From: an uncultured Oscillospiraceae bacterium
GTDB taxonomy: Bacteria > Bacillota > Clostridia > Oscillospirales > Oscillospiraceae
Length of the DNA: 48,706 bases
NCBI GenBank assembly: GCA_947588605.1
Contig: CANPYK010000016.1
Coordinates: 1-48,706 of the forward strand
Direction of reading: 5' to 3'
The notes under the pieces: generated by a model
The model's input: the letters and a program-made list of their open reading frames with translations, nothing else
Told to the model about the DNA's origin: nothing
Databases searched by the model: none
Program-made: the position numbers and the translations under genes
In this document: positions 15,303 through 23,166 of the stretch, piece after piece
Numbering within the stretch: the stretch's first letter is position 1
Layout: each line of letters starts with the position of its first letter

Positions 15303-16301
15303 TCAGGCAAATGTCAGGAGTGTTTCTGCTCCTGGCATTTTGTTTTCCTCCGTCTCCTTTTCGAGATAGAGCTGTTGGAACTCCTCAAAGGAGACGTTGA
15401 ACTCTATGCTTATCTCATAGTCACGGCGGACATAGATGGCTTTCACAAACTGCGCTATGAGCATTTTCTTGGCCTCAAAGGTGCAGTTGTCGTAGAGGTC
15501 GGCCCAGGTTATGAGCTTTTCATACTCCTTTTTGATTTGGTCAGCGCCATTCGCCAGGGTCACAAGCCCCGCCTCGGCCTCGTCGATTTGTCGTTCAAGG
15601 AGGTGTATCTGTTCCTCCGTCTCGGTCAGCAGGCTGTTCAGCAGGTCCACATTGAGCTTGCTCAGACCTTGTATCACCTTTACCGTCTCAGCGCGGAGGG
15701 CTTGGTATTCCTTTTGCTTTTCCTCGTACTGGCCTTTCAGCAGATTCACCTTTGCCTGAAGGTAGTCTGTCTCTCTGGACCGCTGTTCTTTGATAAGCGC
15801 CTGGGGCGGTGTCTCCCTGATCCGCTCAAACTGCATACGGATGATTTTGTCGATCAGGTTGTCCAGCTTATCCACGCCATATCCTGATTGCCCGTCGCAC
15901 TCTCCGGGGTGCCGCACGTTGTAATGGCATTGGTATCTGGCCCTGATTTCCCGACGGATCGTGCCGTCCTTGCGGACATATTTTCGTCCGCTGGTGGTCA
16001 GGGTCAGACGTCCGCCGCAATGCCCACAGTAGACGTTTCCGACCAGCAGCGACCTGCCGCTTGTATTGAGGGGGACGTTGCTGTGGTGCTTGAGCCTGTC
16101 GCTCATGAGCGTCCGAAGATTCCGCTCCACCGATTCGGGGGTGACACCAAACCTCCGGGCCGTGTCCGGGTAGAGGGCCTTGGTCACAAGGGTCGCGTTG
16201 ACCGGGTCCTGCTCGATGAGGCCCACCATGTAGACGGCGTAGTGGAAGCCCCTCAGATTGCCCGTGCCGCCCAGGCTCCGTATAAGCTGCTCCGCGTCCA
16301 T
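15303..16301 (-). CDS. Spo0A-C domain fused to C-terminal half of a large serine recombinase
   Basis: 332 residues from ATG 16301, which follows GAGGG by seven bases. Residues 5-68 resemble the Spo0A C-terminal DNA-binding domain (LYPDTARRFG, ESVERNLRTLM). From about residue 70 the sequence is the late part of a large serine recombinase: HSNVPLNTSG, a zinc ribbon VYCGHCGGRLTL with later Cys pairs, a long coiled coil (about 150-260) and the usual C-terminal segment. The catalytic serine domain is absent, so no recombination activity is expected. A likely origin is a deletion joining two neighbouring ICE genes. The stop abuts the tRNA 3' end. Confidence 0.75.
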   Translation of the reverse strand: MDAEQLIRSLGGTGNLRGFHYAVYMVGLIEQDPVNATLVTKALYPDTARRFGVTPESVERNLRTLMSDRLKHHSNVPLNTSGRSLLVGNVYCGHCGGRLTLTTSGRKYVRKDGTIRREIRARYQCHYNVRHPGECDGQSGYGVDKLDNLIDKIIRMQFERIRETPPQALIKEQRSRETDYLQAKVNLLKGQYEEKQKEYQALRAETVKVIQGLSKLNVDLLNSLLTETEEQIHLLERQIDEAEAGLVTLANGADQIKKEYEKLITWADLYDNCTFEAKKMLIAQFVKAIYVRRDYEISIEFNVSFEEFQQLYLEKETEENKMPGAETLLTFA

Positions 16302-16311
16302 AGTCACGCCC

Positions 16312-16575
16312 TCAGAGCCAGTCGGCCAGCACGTCCATGAGGCCCGTGGGCGTCACGGTGTTCCGGGTAAGCCGGTCCATCAGATCCTCGATGCGCTCAC
16401 GGCTCACGGTCAGGCCGGGGATCACAGCGTGGGTGTCGCCGTTCAGCTCGTCGATCTTCACGCCGAAGCTCTCCGGCCCATCATCCCCGCCGTCAACGAT
16501 GATGGAGTATGTGAGGGCCAGCAGCCCCCCGGTATCTGTCTTTACCTGCTTTGCGGCGTATGTGATTTCCCGCAT
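16312..16575 (-). CDS. DUF6514-like small ICE protein
   Basis: 87 residues: MREITYAAKQV at the start, YGV-type SFGVKIDELNGD in the middle and TRNTVTPTGLMDVLADWL at the end. The ending is what I associate with DUF6514 proteins found beside sigma factors in clostridial ICEs; this name is from memory. No catalytic motif is visible. AGGAGGT precedes ATG 16575. It is ten bases ahead of the Spo0A-recombinase fusion, in one transcript. Confidence 0.55.
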   Translation of the reverse strand: MREITYAAKQVKTDTGGLLALTYSIIVDGGDDGPESFGVKIDELNGDTHAVIPGLTVSRERIEDLMDRLTRNTVTPTGLMDVLADWL

Positions 16576-16631
16576 GGCGTATCACCTCCTCACAAACCGT
16601 GAGAAAAAACAGCCATTTGTTGCGCCTCAAA

Positions 16632-17054
16632 TCAAAGTTTTTTCAGAAATTTTTCCAGAGAGGCCAATGCCAGCTCTATGGATCTTGTGACTTGACTCCT
16701 GCTTACGCCCTCTGCTCTGGCAATCTCCGCTTTGCTCATGCCCATGAAATAATAGGCGTTAAGTCGCTTGGCCTGTTTGTCAGGGAGAGTTGCGATGGCG
16801 GCGTGGAGCTGTTCCATCGTGACCTTGCGCTCGTAAATCTCCTCCGGCGACACGGAGAGAAAAACGGCCTCATACTCGATGCCGTCGCCACGGTCAAGGG
16901 AGTATTGGGCGTGATGGTAATATGTACGCCGCCGATAAGCGGCCTCCTTGCGGTCATACTCCCGCATAAGCGCGGCGACCTCGTCGGGTACGGTGATGAT
17001 AGTGTCAGTTTTATATATTTCGGGATAATGCTCCCGCAGATTTATCTCAGTCAT
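16632..17054 (-). CDS. Sigma-70 family sigma factor, ICE type
   Basis: 140 residues. The C-terminal helix-turn-helix (SKAEIARAEGVSRSQVTRSI, about 108-127) is a sigma region 4. The N-terminal part has the Tyr-rich RREYYYD-like block (YRRRTYYHHAQYSLD, about 40-54) usual in Tn916-type ICE sigma-like proteins. It probably controls genes of the element. An AAGG site precedes ATG 17054. Confidence 0.75.
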   Translation of the reverse strand: MTEINLREHYPEIYKTDTIITVPDEVAALMREYDRKEAAYRRRTYYHHAQYSLDRGDGIEYEAVFLSVSPEEIYERKVTMEQLHAAIATLPDKQAKRLNAYYFMGMSKAEIARAEGVSRSQVTRSIELALASLEKFLKKL

Positions 17055-17540
17055 TTATATCGACCTTTCAGTTAATTTTTGGGAAACCGAAAGGCCGATA
17101 TGGCGGTGAGCGACAGCGGGGTACACCGTCGTAAGGGTATAGAAAAGCGCCCGTCTGCTGGATGCAGATGGACGTTTGAGAACCAAAATATGTATTTACA
17201 TGATTTGCCTGTTCATCCTCATATCCGCAAATGTCCTGATCGGCGCGGCGGCTTTTTTTGACTGCGGCACCCCGGCAGGACTATATGGATATGGGACAAT
17301 ATGCAAGGCGGCTACCTCCTGTCAGCCGCCGTATCTATCAGCGATTAGCCTTTGTCTCGATTGGGGGGCAAAAAACAGCGGCCTGATTTCTCAAAGCCGC
17401 CGTATTAGGGCATGATTATTCTCTGCTGCACGACGGCTTTTTTCTTTTGCCGTCGTGCGGCAGATCAATTTTATAATTTAGTTTTTGTATGTCGATTTTG
17501 CAAACTCATATTAAAAAGTCGCAAAGGAACTTTGACTGTT
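17055..17540. other. ICE intergenic region with hairpins
   Basis: No supported gene in 486 nt. It holds a hairpin GGCGGCT/AGCCGCC (17307-17330), a related weaker one near 17378-17402, and a strong one at 17428-17458 (GCACGACGGC / GCCGTCGTGC with a T-rich loop). The last may end the minus-strand hydrolase transcript coming towards 17541. A hydrophobic frame at 17176-17415 lacks a good start and is not called. Confidence 0.5.
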
Positions 17541-18593
17541 TCATTTTTTCCGTCCAATAAGATCATGCAGCCGAGTGTCCGTTATGAATTTCTTTTTTCT
17601 TGGATCGCCCTCTGCACGGTATATTTGCAGACTTTCTAAATCGAATACTGAACTCCATACCGTTTCAAAGTCTGGCTCATTATCATACTGGCACATAAAA
17701 CCATAATCGCCCCGTAAAAGGCGCTTTGTATTTTCAATCACGTCCCCGTCTATGTAATCACGAAACCCGTTTATTACAACGCTATATCTTTCAGCAGAAC
17801 GATAATCGTCTCCATGCGCGTCATTAAAACTATCCAACTCCTTAGAAGTAAAGCTATTGACCGTGCATACAATGTGAGCATTATCAAACAATTCTGCTTC
17901 TCGTATTCTTTTGAATAGCGGAGTGCATTCAACCACAACCATTTTGCCACTCTTGTCCGCTAATAGGATATTACAGTTAGAGGCCACAGGAAGCGGCATT
18001 AGGAGTGAAATTGCGTCCGTGGTGCTGTGCGCCTTTTCAAGCAAATACCTAACAATGAAACACGAATTAAACCCTGGCTTGATTTTTACAAGATCAGTCA
18101 TCACAAAAGTCATTGCTACGGCCAGTCCATGCTCATTTATTCCTTCTTCACCATTGATAAAGGAAGATGTAGTAATAATAAAGCGGTTTCCGTTTTCAGG
18201 AGCATACAGTTCACTTTTGCTGCCGTCTCTTAAATAAGGCGGCAAATCGTTATTTCTTCCATATATGACACGTCCATTTTTAGCATAGGCAAAAGCTGTA
18301 CACCCTCTTGTTTCAAGCAGCGGTATATTATCTTCCAAGTTATACATACAACACGCCATAGCCAACATCCAAGAAGCAAACGTAGTATAATCAGCACCGA
18401 TTGTATCGCTAACACCTTTTATCTCTTGACACACTTCCGGGAAATAATCATGTAAAATAATCTCACTTTCTTTTCCGTGCTTCATCTGAAAATCATCTAT
18501 GTGGAGCGGAAAAGTTATCTTTGCTTTTTGAAAGATAGTCCCACGCTTTACTCCCATTTGATAGTGATTGCCCTTTAGTCTCAAATGATACAT
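17541..18593 (-). CDS. C45-type acyltransferase/linear amide hydrolase-like protein
   Basis: 350 residues of the Ntn-hydrolase clan: acyl-CoA:6-aminopenicillanate acyltransferase / choloylglycine hydrolase relatives. The expected self-cleavage nucleophile is Cys98 in RGCTAFA, followed by GRNNDLP (about 111-117) and TTSSFINGEEGINEHGLAVAM-type segments (about 140-160, NEHGL visible). The family cleaves linear amide bonds in bile acids, penicillins or N-acyl amino acids. Base composition is much more AT-rich than the surroundings. It is preceded at four bases by the AraC gene with a GGAG site inside that gene's end; the two form a transferred cassette. Confidence 0.75.
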   Translation of the reverse strand: MYHLRLKGNHYQMGVKRGTIFQKAKITFPLHIDDFQMKHGKESEIILHDYFPEVCQEIKGVSDTIGADYTTFASWMLAMACCMYNLEDNIPLLETRGCTAFAYAKNGRVIYGRNNDLPPYLRDGSKSELYAPENGNRFIITTSSFINGEEGINEHGLAVAMTFVMTDLVKIKPGFNSCFIVRYLLEKAHSTTDAISLLMPLPVASNCNILLADKSGKMVVVECTPLFKRIREAELFDNAHIVCTVNSFTSKELDSFNDAHGDDYRSAERYSVVINGFRDYIDGDVIENTKRLLRGDYGFMCQYDNEPDFETVWSSVFDLESLQIYRAEGDPRKKKFITDTRLHDLIGRKK

Positions 18594-18597
18594 TGTC

Positions 18598-19461
18598 TTA
18601 TTTCTCCTTCTCTTTTATTGCAATCCATACTTCGGAATGTCCGTTAGTAGGTTTTCCTTTGCAGATTGGATAAACTTCTACATCTGGCAGTTCTGCATAT
18701 TCATAGCCAGAAAACGGGATAAATTCAGTCAAAAATCTTCGGAAAACGCTTTGTACGTCTTCTTTGAATAGCCCGTTATTTTCAAAAACTACCCATGTTG
18801 CTACGGGTATTATATATTCCACCATTCCCTGCGGTGTAGGAATATCGCTGGCAGTTCCAATATAATAGTAAATGTCTTGCGGATTGTTATAAACCGTAAC
18901 CCCCAGAACACCATCGGGATTACCGTTAGATAGCTTGAATATTTCGGAGATAGTGTCATTTTGAATGGTCTGTTTCCAAAATACAGGGACATTTTTCATG
19001 TTTTCTTCCAAATCCTCAACTAACGGTGTTCTAACGCCAACAATACGAAAACTTTTCTTTTCTTCAACGTGATAAGACATTGCATTTCCTCCCGAAACCT
19101 TTACTGTAAACCGAATAGAGGGATAGGCACATAGGGTACACCCCTTATACTTCGCAGATAGCGGCGTTATTCCATGAACGCTTTGAAAAGCTCTGTTAAA
19201 AGAGGTTGGTGAAGAATATCCATATTTTAGCGCAATGTCAATAACCTTACTATCTGTCCTTTGTAGATCAAAAGCAGCCTGCGTCATTCTGCGGCGACGT
19301 ATATATTCCGACAAGGACACGCCAGAAATGTATGAGAAAACTCGTTGAAAATAGTATGTAGAACAGCAGGCAATGCGGGCGGCCTCATCAAAAGAAATCT
19401 CACCGTCTAAGTTGTCCTCTATGTAATCTATGGCTGCGTTTATTCTTTTCAACCATTCCAT
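18598..19461 (-). CDS. AraC family regulator with GyrI-like effector domain
   Basis: 287 residues. The N-terminal double helix-turn-helix (about 8-105: FDEAARIACCSTYYFQRVFS and the ALKYGYSSPTSFNRAFQSVHG block) is followed by an AraC effector-binding (GyrI-like) domain starting at MSYHVEEKKSFRIVGVRTPL, as in Rob and SoxS-linked multidrug sensors. It probably activates itself and the downstream hydrolase. AGGAGGAG precedes ATG 19461. It shares the low G+C content of the hydrolase. Confidence 0.88.
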   Translation of the reverse strand: MEWLKRINAAIDYIEDNLDGEISFDEAARIACCSTYYFQRVFSYISGVSLSEYIRRRRMTQAAFDLQRTDSKVIDIALKYGYSSPTSFNRAFQSVHGITPLSAKYKGCTLCAYPSIRFTVKVSGGNAMSYHVEEKKSFRIVGVRTPLVEDLEENMKNVPVFWKQTIQNDTISEIFKLSNGNPDGVLGVTVYNNPQDIYYYIGTASDIPTPQGMVEYIIPVATWVVFENNGLFKEDVQSVFRRFLTEFIPFSGYEYAELPDVEVYPICKGKPTNGHSEVWIAIKEKEK

Positions 19462-19657
19462 TTTTGCTCCTCCTCATTCAAAATCATACACCAGATAAAG
19501 GTATTATTTCCTCTCTTTTCGTGCCCAGATTGGTGAACTCTAATAGTGTAAATGAATAAAAAATTTGTTTCAATAGTTTCTGCAAATGCTATATGAATTA
19601 TTTACCCTTACTATGGGAATTGTATAGACATATCCAAGTGAAGAAAGGAACTGTAAA

Positions 19658-19686
19658 ATGTATGTATTAGAATAATAAACATACAT
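19658..19686. promoter_or_regulatory. Inverted repeat upstream of XRE gene 1
   Basis: ATGTATGT (19658-19665) and ACATACAT (19679-19686) flank a TAGAAT (19668-19673) that could be a -10 box. A plausible autoregulatory operator of the following XRE protein. Confidence 0.4.
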
Positions 19687-19700
19687 AAGGGGACGATACT

Positions 19701-20054
19701 ATGAAAAGGCCAACGCCGGTTTATGATTTCAGGGCTTTTGGGCAGGCAATCAAGGCGGCGAGAAAAAGCCGCAACGAGAGCAGGAACACTGTGGGGCGGG
19801 AGCTGTTTATCTCTCCACGTTATCTTGCCAACATCGAGAACAAGGGACAACACCCCAGCCTCCAGGTCTTTTTTGACCTCGTCACCCGGTATCATATCTC
19901 CGTAGATCAGTTTTTCTTTGCGGATGAGTCTACCGAAAAGAACACCCAGCGCCGCCAGCTCGACGCTCTGCTTGACCAAATGAGCGACCGGGATCTGAAA
20001 ATAATGACGGCGGCCGCGGCGAAAATCGTGGAGCTTGAATCGGCGGTTGAATAA
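19701..20054 (+). CDS. XRE-type helix-turn-helix regulator 1
   Basis: 117 residues with a cro/cI-type helix-turn-helix (RNTVGRELFISPRYLANIEN, about 28-47) followed by HPSLQVFFDLVTRYHISVDQFFF. The C-terminal helix (LDALLDQMSDRDLKIMTAAAAKIVELE) is probably for oligomerisation. This arrangement is common in clostridial ICE modules. A palindrome that can end transcription follows immediately. Confidence 0.85.
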   Translation: MKRPTPVYDFRAFGQAIKAARKSRNESRNTVGRELFISPRYLANIENKGQHPSLQVFFDLVTRYHISVDQFFFADESTEKNTQRRQLDALLDQMSDRDLKIMTAAAAKIVELESAVE

Positions 20055-20063
20055 CGATTTAAT

Positions 20064-20090
20064 AAATGCGTCTCAAATTGAGACGCATTT
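20064..20090. promoter_or_regulatory. Palindrome AAATGCGTCTCAA-A-TTGAGACGCATTT
   Basis: Perfect 13-bp arms with one central base, followed by TTCG. An imperfect copy lies at 20468-20492, so the two flank the 98-residue gene. They could be terminators or operators. Confidence 0.55.
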
Positions 20091-20106
20091 TTCGACGTAA
20101 TACGGC

Positions 20107-20403
20107 TTATGGCTCAAGGCATCTGCGCTTCATCTCCGCACATTTGGCGTCCACTCCTGCCTGCTCACTATCGTCAAGGTCCCGGTCATTCGCGGTAATC
20201 TGCTCCTCAAGAAACTCTGCGTAGCAGTCAAGAAGCGTATCCAACAGCTTTTTCGGCGTGTCGGTCAGCTCCGCTCTGTACCACTCGCCCCTTTGCGGCT
20301 CCCAGCTCAGGAGCGTGTAGCCGTGGCTGGTCAACACCACCTCGTACAGCGGGTCCTGTTGAAGATAGTCATGGAATACGTCAAGGATTTTTTCAAATGT
20401 CAT
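20107..20403 (-). CDS. ICE-associated hypothetical protein, 98 residues
   Basis: Starts MTFEKILDVFHDYLQQD from ATG 20403, chosen because GGAGGT precedes it; the longer frame upstream lacks a ribosome site. Acidic with a conserved-looking W-x-P-Q-R-G-E-W-Y-R block, and a C-terminal helix containing two cysteines. I know similar small proteins from clostridial ICEs, but no function. It is encoded against its neighbours and lies between two copies of the same palindrome. Confidence 0.65.
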   Translation of the reverse strand: MTFEKILDVFHDYLQQDPLYEVVLTSHGYTLLSWEPQRGEWYRAELTDTPKKLLDTLLDCYAEFLEEQITANDRDLDDSEQAGVDAKCAEMKRRCLEP

Positions 20404-20467
20404 AATGAACACCTCCACAAACAGCCTATCACATAATAGTAAATAACACAAAAAATCGCCGGTTCGG

Positions 20468-20492
20468 AAATGCGTCTCAATTTGAGACTTAT
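20468..20492. promoter_or_regulatory. Second, imperfect copy of the GTCTCAA palindrome
   Basis: AAATGCGTCTCAA followed by TTGAGACTTATTT: the inner seven pairs are kept, the outer ones partly lost. It lies upstream of the 98-residue gene and downstream of nothing on the plus strand, which favours an operator over a terminator. Confidence 0.45.
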
Positions 20493-20533
20493 TTCGACGG
20501 GGTTTCCGCTCTGAATTATATCACACTTTTATG

Positions 20534-20612
20534 ATTTGGGATATATCCCGCACGATATATCCCAAATTTGTTTACACTAACAGTAGAATTTTTTAGAGGA
20601 CGGTGTTAGTGT
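20534..20612. promoter_or_regulatory. Two inverted repeats in front of XRE gene 2
   Basis: First repeat: ATTTGGGATATAT (20534-20546) with ATATATCCCAAAT (20555-20567). Second: ACACTAACA (20574-20582) with TGTTAGTGT (20604-20612), whose right arm contains the GTG start and whose loop contains the GAGG ribosome site. They are candidate operators or a translation-controlling leader. Confidence 0.5.
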
Positions 20613-20853
20613 GAACGCAAAAGAGGCTGTAGCAAAGCGGATTCAGACGCTATGTGCGGAACGTGGCATAACCGTAAACGCCCTTGCCAACCAAAGCGGC
20701 GTTGAGCCGTCCACGATTTATAGTATGCTCGGTGCGAAAAGCCAAAATCCCGGTATCGTCACTATCCAAAAGCTGTGTGACGGGTTGGATATTAGTGTGA
20801 GGGACTTTTTCAACGATCAGATTTTTGAAAACCTTGAGCCCGTTATAAAATAA
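20611..20853 (+). CDS. XRE-type helix-turn-helix regulator 2
   Basis: 80 residues from GTG 20611 (GAGGACGG upstream). Almost the whole protein is one cro/cI domain: ITVNALANQSGVEPSTIYSML (about 20-40, within which the turn is LANQSGVEPSTI) and IQKLCDGLDISVRDFF. It is typical of small ICE or prophage repressors. It is convergent with the NlpC/P60 gene across a shared terminator. Confidence 0.85.
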   Translation: MNAKEAVAKRIQTLCAERGITVNALANQSGVEPSTIYSMLGAKSQNPGIVTIQKLCDGLDISVRDFFNDQIFENLEPVIK

Positions 20854-20859
20854 AAATCG

Positions 20860-20892
20860 GCCCCGTACCGTCCGGGAAGGACAGTACGGGGC
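20860..20892. terminator. Bidirectional terminator
   Basis: GCCCCGTACCGTCC / GGACAGTACGGGGC. On the minus strand it is followed by CGATTTTTATTTT, a good T tract for the NlpC/P60 transcript; on the plus strand by TTTCG. Confidence 0.65.
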
Positions 20893-20897
20893 TTTCG

Positions 20898-22418
20898 CTA
20901 TTGTGTAAAAAACTGCGGCCTGCCAATGCTTGCGAAGCCGGACGTGCCGGTTATGACCACATTGTTGGAGCCGCTGGAACAGTGGACGATCTGGAGGTTG
21001 CCGGACTCGTCCCGGCCGCAGACGATGCCGACGTGGGAATCCTCCGGGTAGAAAACCAGGTCGCCGGGCAGGGCCTCCTCCCAGGTGATGGAGGTACAAT
21101 AAGTGTGCTGGGAGTGGGCACCGCCGCCGTGGCTGATTTGGTAGCTGCCGCCCGTGGCGTTGTAGAACACCCAATCCACGAAGCCAGAGCAGTCCAGGCC
21201 GTAGGGCCGGTATGTGCCGGTGGTGGGGCTGCCCTCGGCTGTGACCTTGGTGACGGTGCCCCAGCTTGGGTTCCAGCCCAGGCGCAGGCTCTTGCCGCCC
21301 CAGAAGTAGTTGACTTTGCCGTAGAGCATGAGAGCCGTCCGCACCACCTCCCGCCGCTCCTGGGTGAGGTCAGCGGGAAGGGCGTTCAGGACACGAAAAG
21401 CCTCGGCGTTGGCGATGGTCAAGCTCCGGGCCAGGGAGGCCAGGGCCGCAGGGTCTGCCAGAAGCTCGTCCAATGCCGAGTTTTGGTAGTCCGTAAAGGC
21501 GTAGGCCGCCCGCATTTCGTTGGCTGTCTTGGACGTGATGGTGATGGTCAACACCTGTTCCGTCCAGCTGTCGTTCACCTCGTCGTTGGGGTTGCTGTCG
21601 GGGTGGTTCACGGGAGTGACCTGGCCTGTGACGGCGTTCATGGCCCAGAACACGGCGGTCAGCCTCGCCACACGGTCGGCGTCCAGCGTGGCCACGTCTA
21701 CCCCGGCATCGTTTCCGGCGGTCTGGACGGCGAACACGGCCAGGACCTCGCCCCAATCGGCCATGTGGCCGTTTATTTGTACGCTGTCGTGAGCCGTTGC
21801 CTGCAATTCCGCGAGCCGGGCGTTGAAGGCGCTGTTGATGGAGGCCACGGCCTCCGCCGCGGACACGGTATTCTGGGCATTGCCCCCGTCGCTCCCGGCG
21901 AAGAAGATTCCGAAGGGCGAACTGACGATGGCGGCGATCAGGGCCACCACCAAGAGCGCCACCAGCAGGACGCCCCCACCGGCAAGCCCGGCCAGGGCGT
22001 TTATAATGGTGGATGCCGCCTTTGCCACGGCCTGGACGGCCTTTTTCGTAAAGGCCGCCGCGCTTTTGACGGCCTTCTTGGCCTGTTGTACCGCCACATT
22101 CCGCATCTGGACCTCCGCCGTCTTGCCCAGACTGCGGGAGGCGCGGCTGAGGCCCTTGACGGCGGAGTTAGATGCCTTGGGCCGGAATACGGCCCGCTTG
22201 GGGGCAGGCGGTCTTGTTTTCAGGACGCTTCCCTTTGACGTGGCACGGCTCCGGGGGCGGATGGGATTGATGGATGGAGCGTCAGAAAACGATGTGGATC
22301 TGTTCACGGAAGGTTTGAGGTTCACATCGCCCCTGTGAGCCCCGCCTTTGGGTCTTGGTACGGTGGGTTTCCCGCCGTCAGCGGCGGGTGTATGTACCGT
22401 TGCGCGGTCATGGGGCAT
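20898..22418 (-). CDS. CD1108-like ICE NlpC/P60 peptidoglycan hydrolase
   Basis: 506 residues. A basic, Pro/Lys-rich N-terminus (1-145) precedes one membrane segment (about 147-170). The extracellular part ends in an NlpC/P60 domain with YGLDCSGF (Cys410) and DSHVGIV (His462). The family (CD1108-type mobile-element proteins, VirB1-like in role) opens the cell wall for the conjugation machine. ATG 22418 has GGAG thirteen bases upstream. The rest of the transfer operon that normally surrounds it is absent. Confidence 0.85.
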   Translation of the reverse strand: MPHDRATVHTPAADGGKPTVPRPKGGAHRGDVNLKPSVNRSTSFSDAPSINPIRPRSRATSKGSVLKTRPPAPKRAVFRPKASNSAVKGLSRASRSLGKTAEVQMRNVAVQQAKKAVKSAAAFTKKAVQAVAKAASTIINALAGLAGGGVLLVALLVVALIAAIVSSPFGIFFAGSDGGNAQNTVSAAEAVASINSAFNARLAELQATAHDSVQINGHMADWGEVLAVFAVQTAGNDAGVDVATLDADRVARLTAVFWAMNAVTGQVTPVNHPDSNPNDEVNDSWTEQVLTITITSKTANEMRAAYAFTDYQNSALDELLADPAALASLARSLTIANAEAFRVLNALPADLTQERREVVRTALMLYGKVNYFWGGKSLRLGWNPSWGTVTKVTAEGSPTTGTYRPYGLDCSGFVDWVFYNATGGSYQISHGGGAHSQHTYCTSITWEEALPGDLVFYPEDSHVGIVCGRDESGNLQIVHCSSGSNNVVITGTSGFASIGRPQFFTQ

Positions 22419-22471
22419 TGTGGGGGTTTTCTCCTTTATTGAAGCGGTACGCTGAGTAATTTGTTCCGCTT

Positions 22472-23101
22472 TTGTCTCCGCGCGTGGGGAAATCTCCCTT
22501 TCCGTGGGAGTTCCCTGATTTGAACTTTGAGTTCCCGGAACTTGTGGACCCGGAGGGCGGAGGCTGGCTTTACCGACACGTCCACAATATGATCTCCTTC
22601 GTCCGGGCCAACCCCAAGGTCACCTCCGCTCACGCGCAGAAGCATTGTGAGACACTGGCAAGCTCCTTCAACGCCGCTTGGCGCAGCAAGGTCGTTCAGC
22701 TTCAGGTCCCCATCTTTTCCTCTGCCGATAACGCGTGGCTCCTGAGCCTGGACAGCGTCCTGGCCGACGCCCTGGAGTTGGGACCGCTGCTGGACACAGA
22801 GATATCCTTCACCGACGACCAACTGTCTCAAATCGCCGCCGTCACCCCTCCCAATGTCCCCGTGGAGGCCGCCCAAATGCTCGCCGCCTACTGCCTCGCC
22901 AATAAGCCCGCCGACTCTGACTGGACTGTCCTCCCTGTCACCAACTTCGACGCTTACTTCGGCACCACCACCTTCAGCCGCAAATGGCTCCCGGCGCTGG
23001 ACGGGAGGGTGATTCAGCGCGACGCGCAGAGCTTTGGGGTGTGTAGAGTGAGGACATGTGAATTGCTTTTTCAGCCAACGGCAGTCGGAAATCTCAACTG
23101 A
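22472..23101 (+). pseudogene. ICE hypothetical gene remnant
   Basis: Frame of 209 codons opening with TTG and lacking a ribosome site; a stop lies five codons upstream. From PWEFPDLNFEFPEL on, the composition is protein-like (helical, with VRANPKVTSAHAQKHCETLA). The last 30 residues are Cys/Arg-rich and look like read-through into other DNA. I do not recognise the family. Probably a gene cut at both ends by the same deletions that removed the conjugation genes. The opposite-strand frame of similar length is less protein-like. Confidence 0.45.
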
Positions 23102-23107
23102 ACAGGG

Positions 23108-23140
23108 AAACGGCACACCCGGATGTTGGGTGTGCCGTTT
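23108..23140. terminator. Terminator of the glycoside operon
   Basis: AAACGGCACACCC / GGGTGTGCCGTTT with a 7-nt loop, symmetric and usable in both directions; GAAAAAAG follows on the plus strand. It lies 27 bases past the GH3 stop. Confidence 0.6.
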
Positions 23141-23166
23141 GAAAAAAGGAAAAATGAAAGGGGTAA

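Larger units (their letters stand above)
15303..23101. mobile_element. Eroded integrative conjugative element (remnant)
   Basis: Starts at the base after the tRNA-Ala CCA end. It contains a serine-recombinase remnant, a DUF6514-like gene, an ICE-type sigma factor, XRE regulators, a 98-residue ICE-type protein and a CD1108-like NlpC/P60 protein. Relaxase, coupling protein, VirB4 and DNA-replication genes are missing, so it cannot transfer by itself. A low-G+C two-gene insert (17541-19461) is cargo. The right boundary is uncertain: the glycoside operon begins at 23167 without a visible repeat. Confidence 0.65.

Noticed and set aside
17176-17415. Possible 79-codon gene with a hydrophobic N-terminus
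   Set aside because: Starts at a weak codon without ribosome site and runs through two hairpins.
22436-23116. Opposite-strand frame of 226 codons over the ICE remnant gene
   Set aside because: Composition less protein-like than the plus-strand frame, no start signal; the plus-strand reading is preferred.
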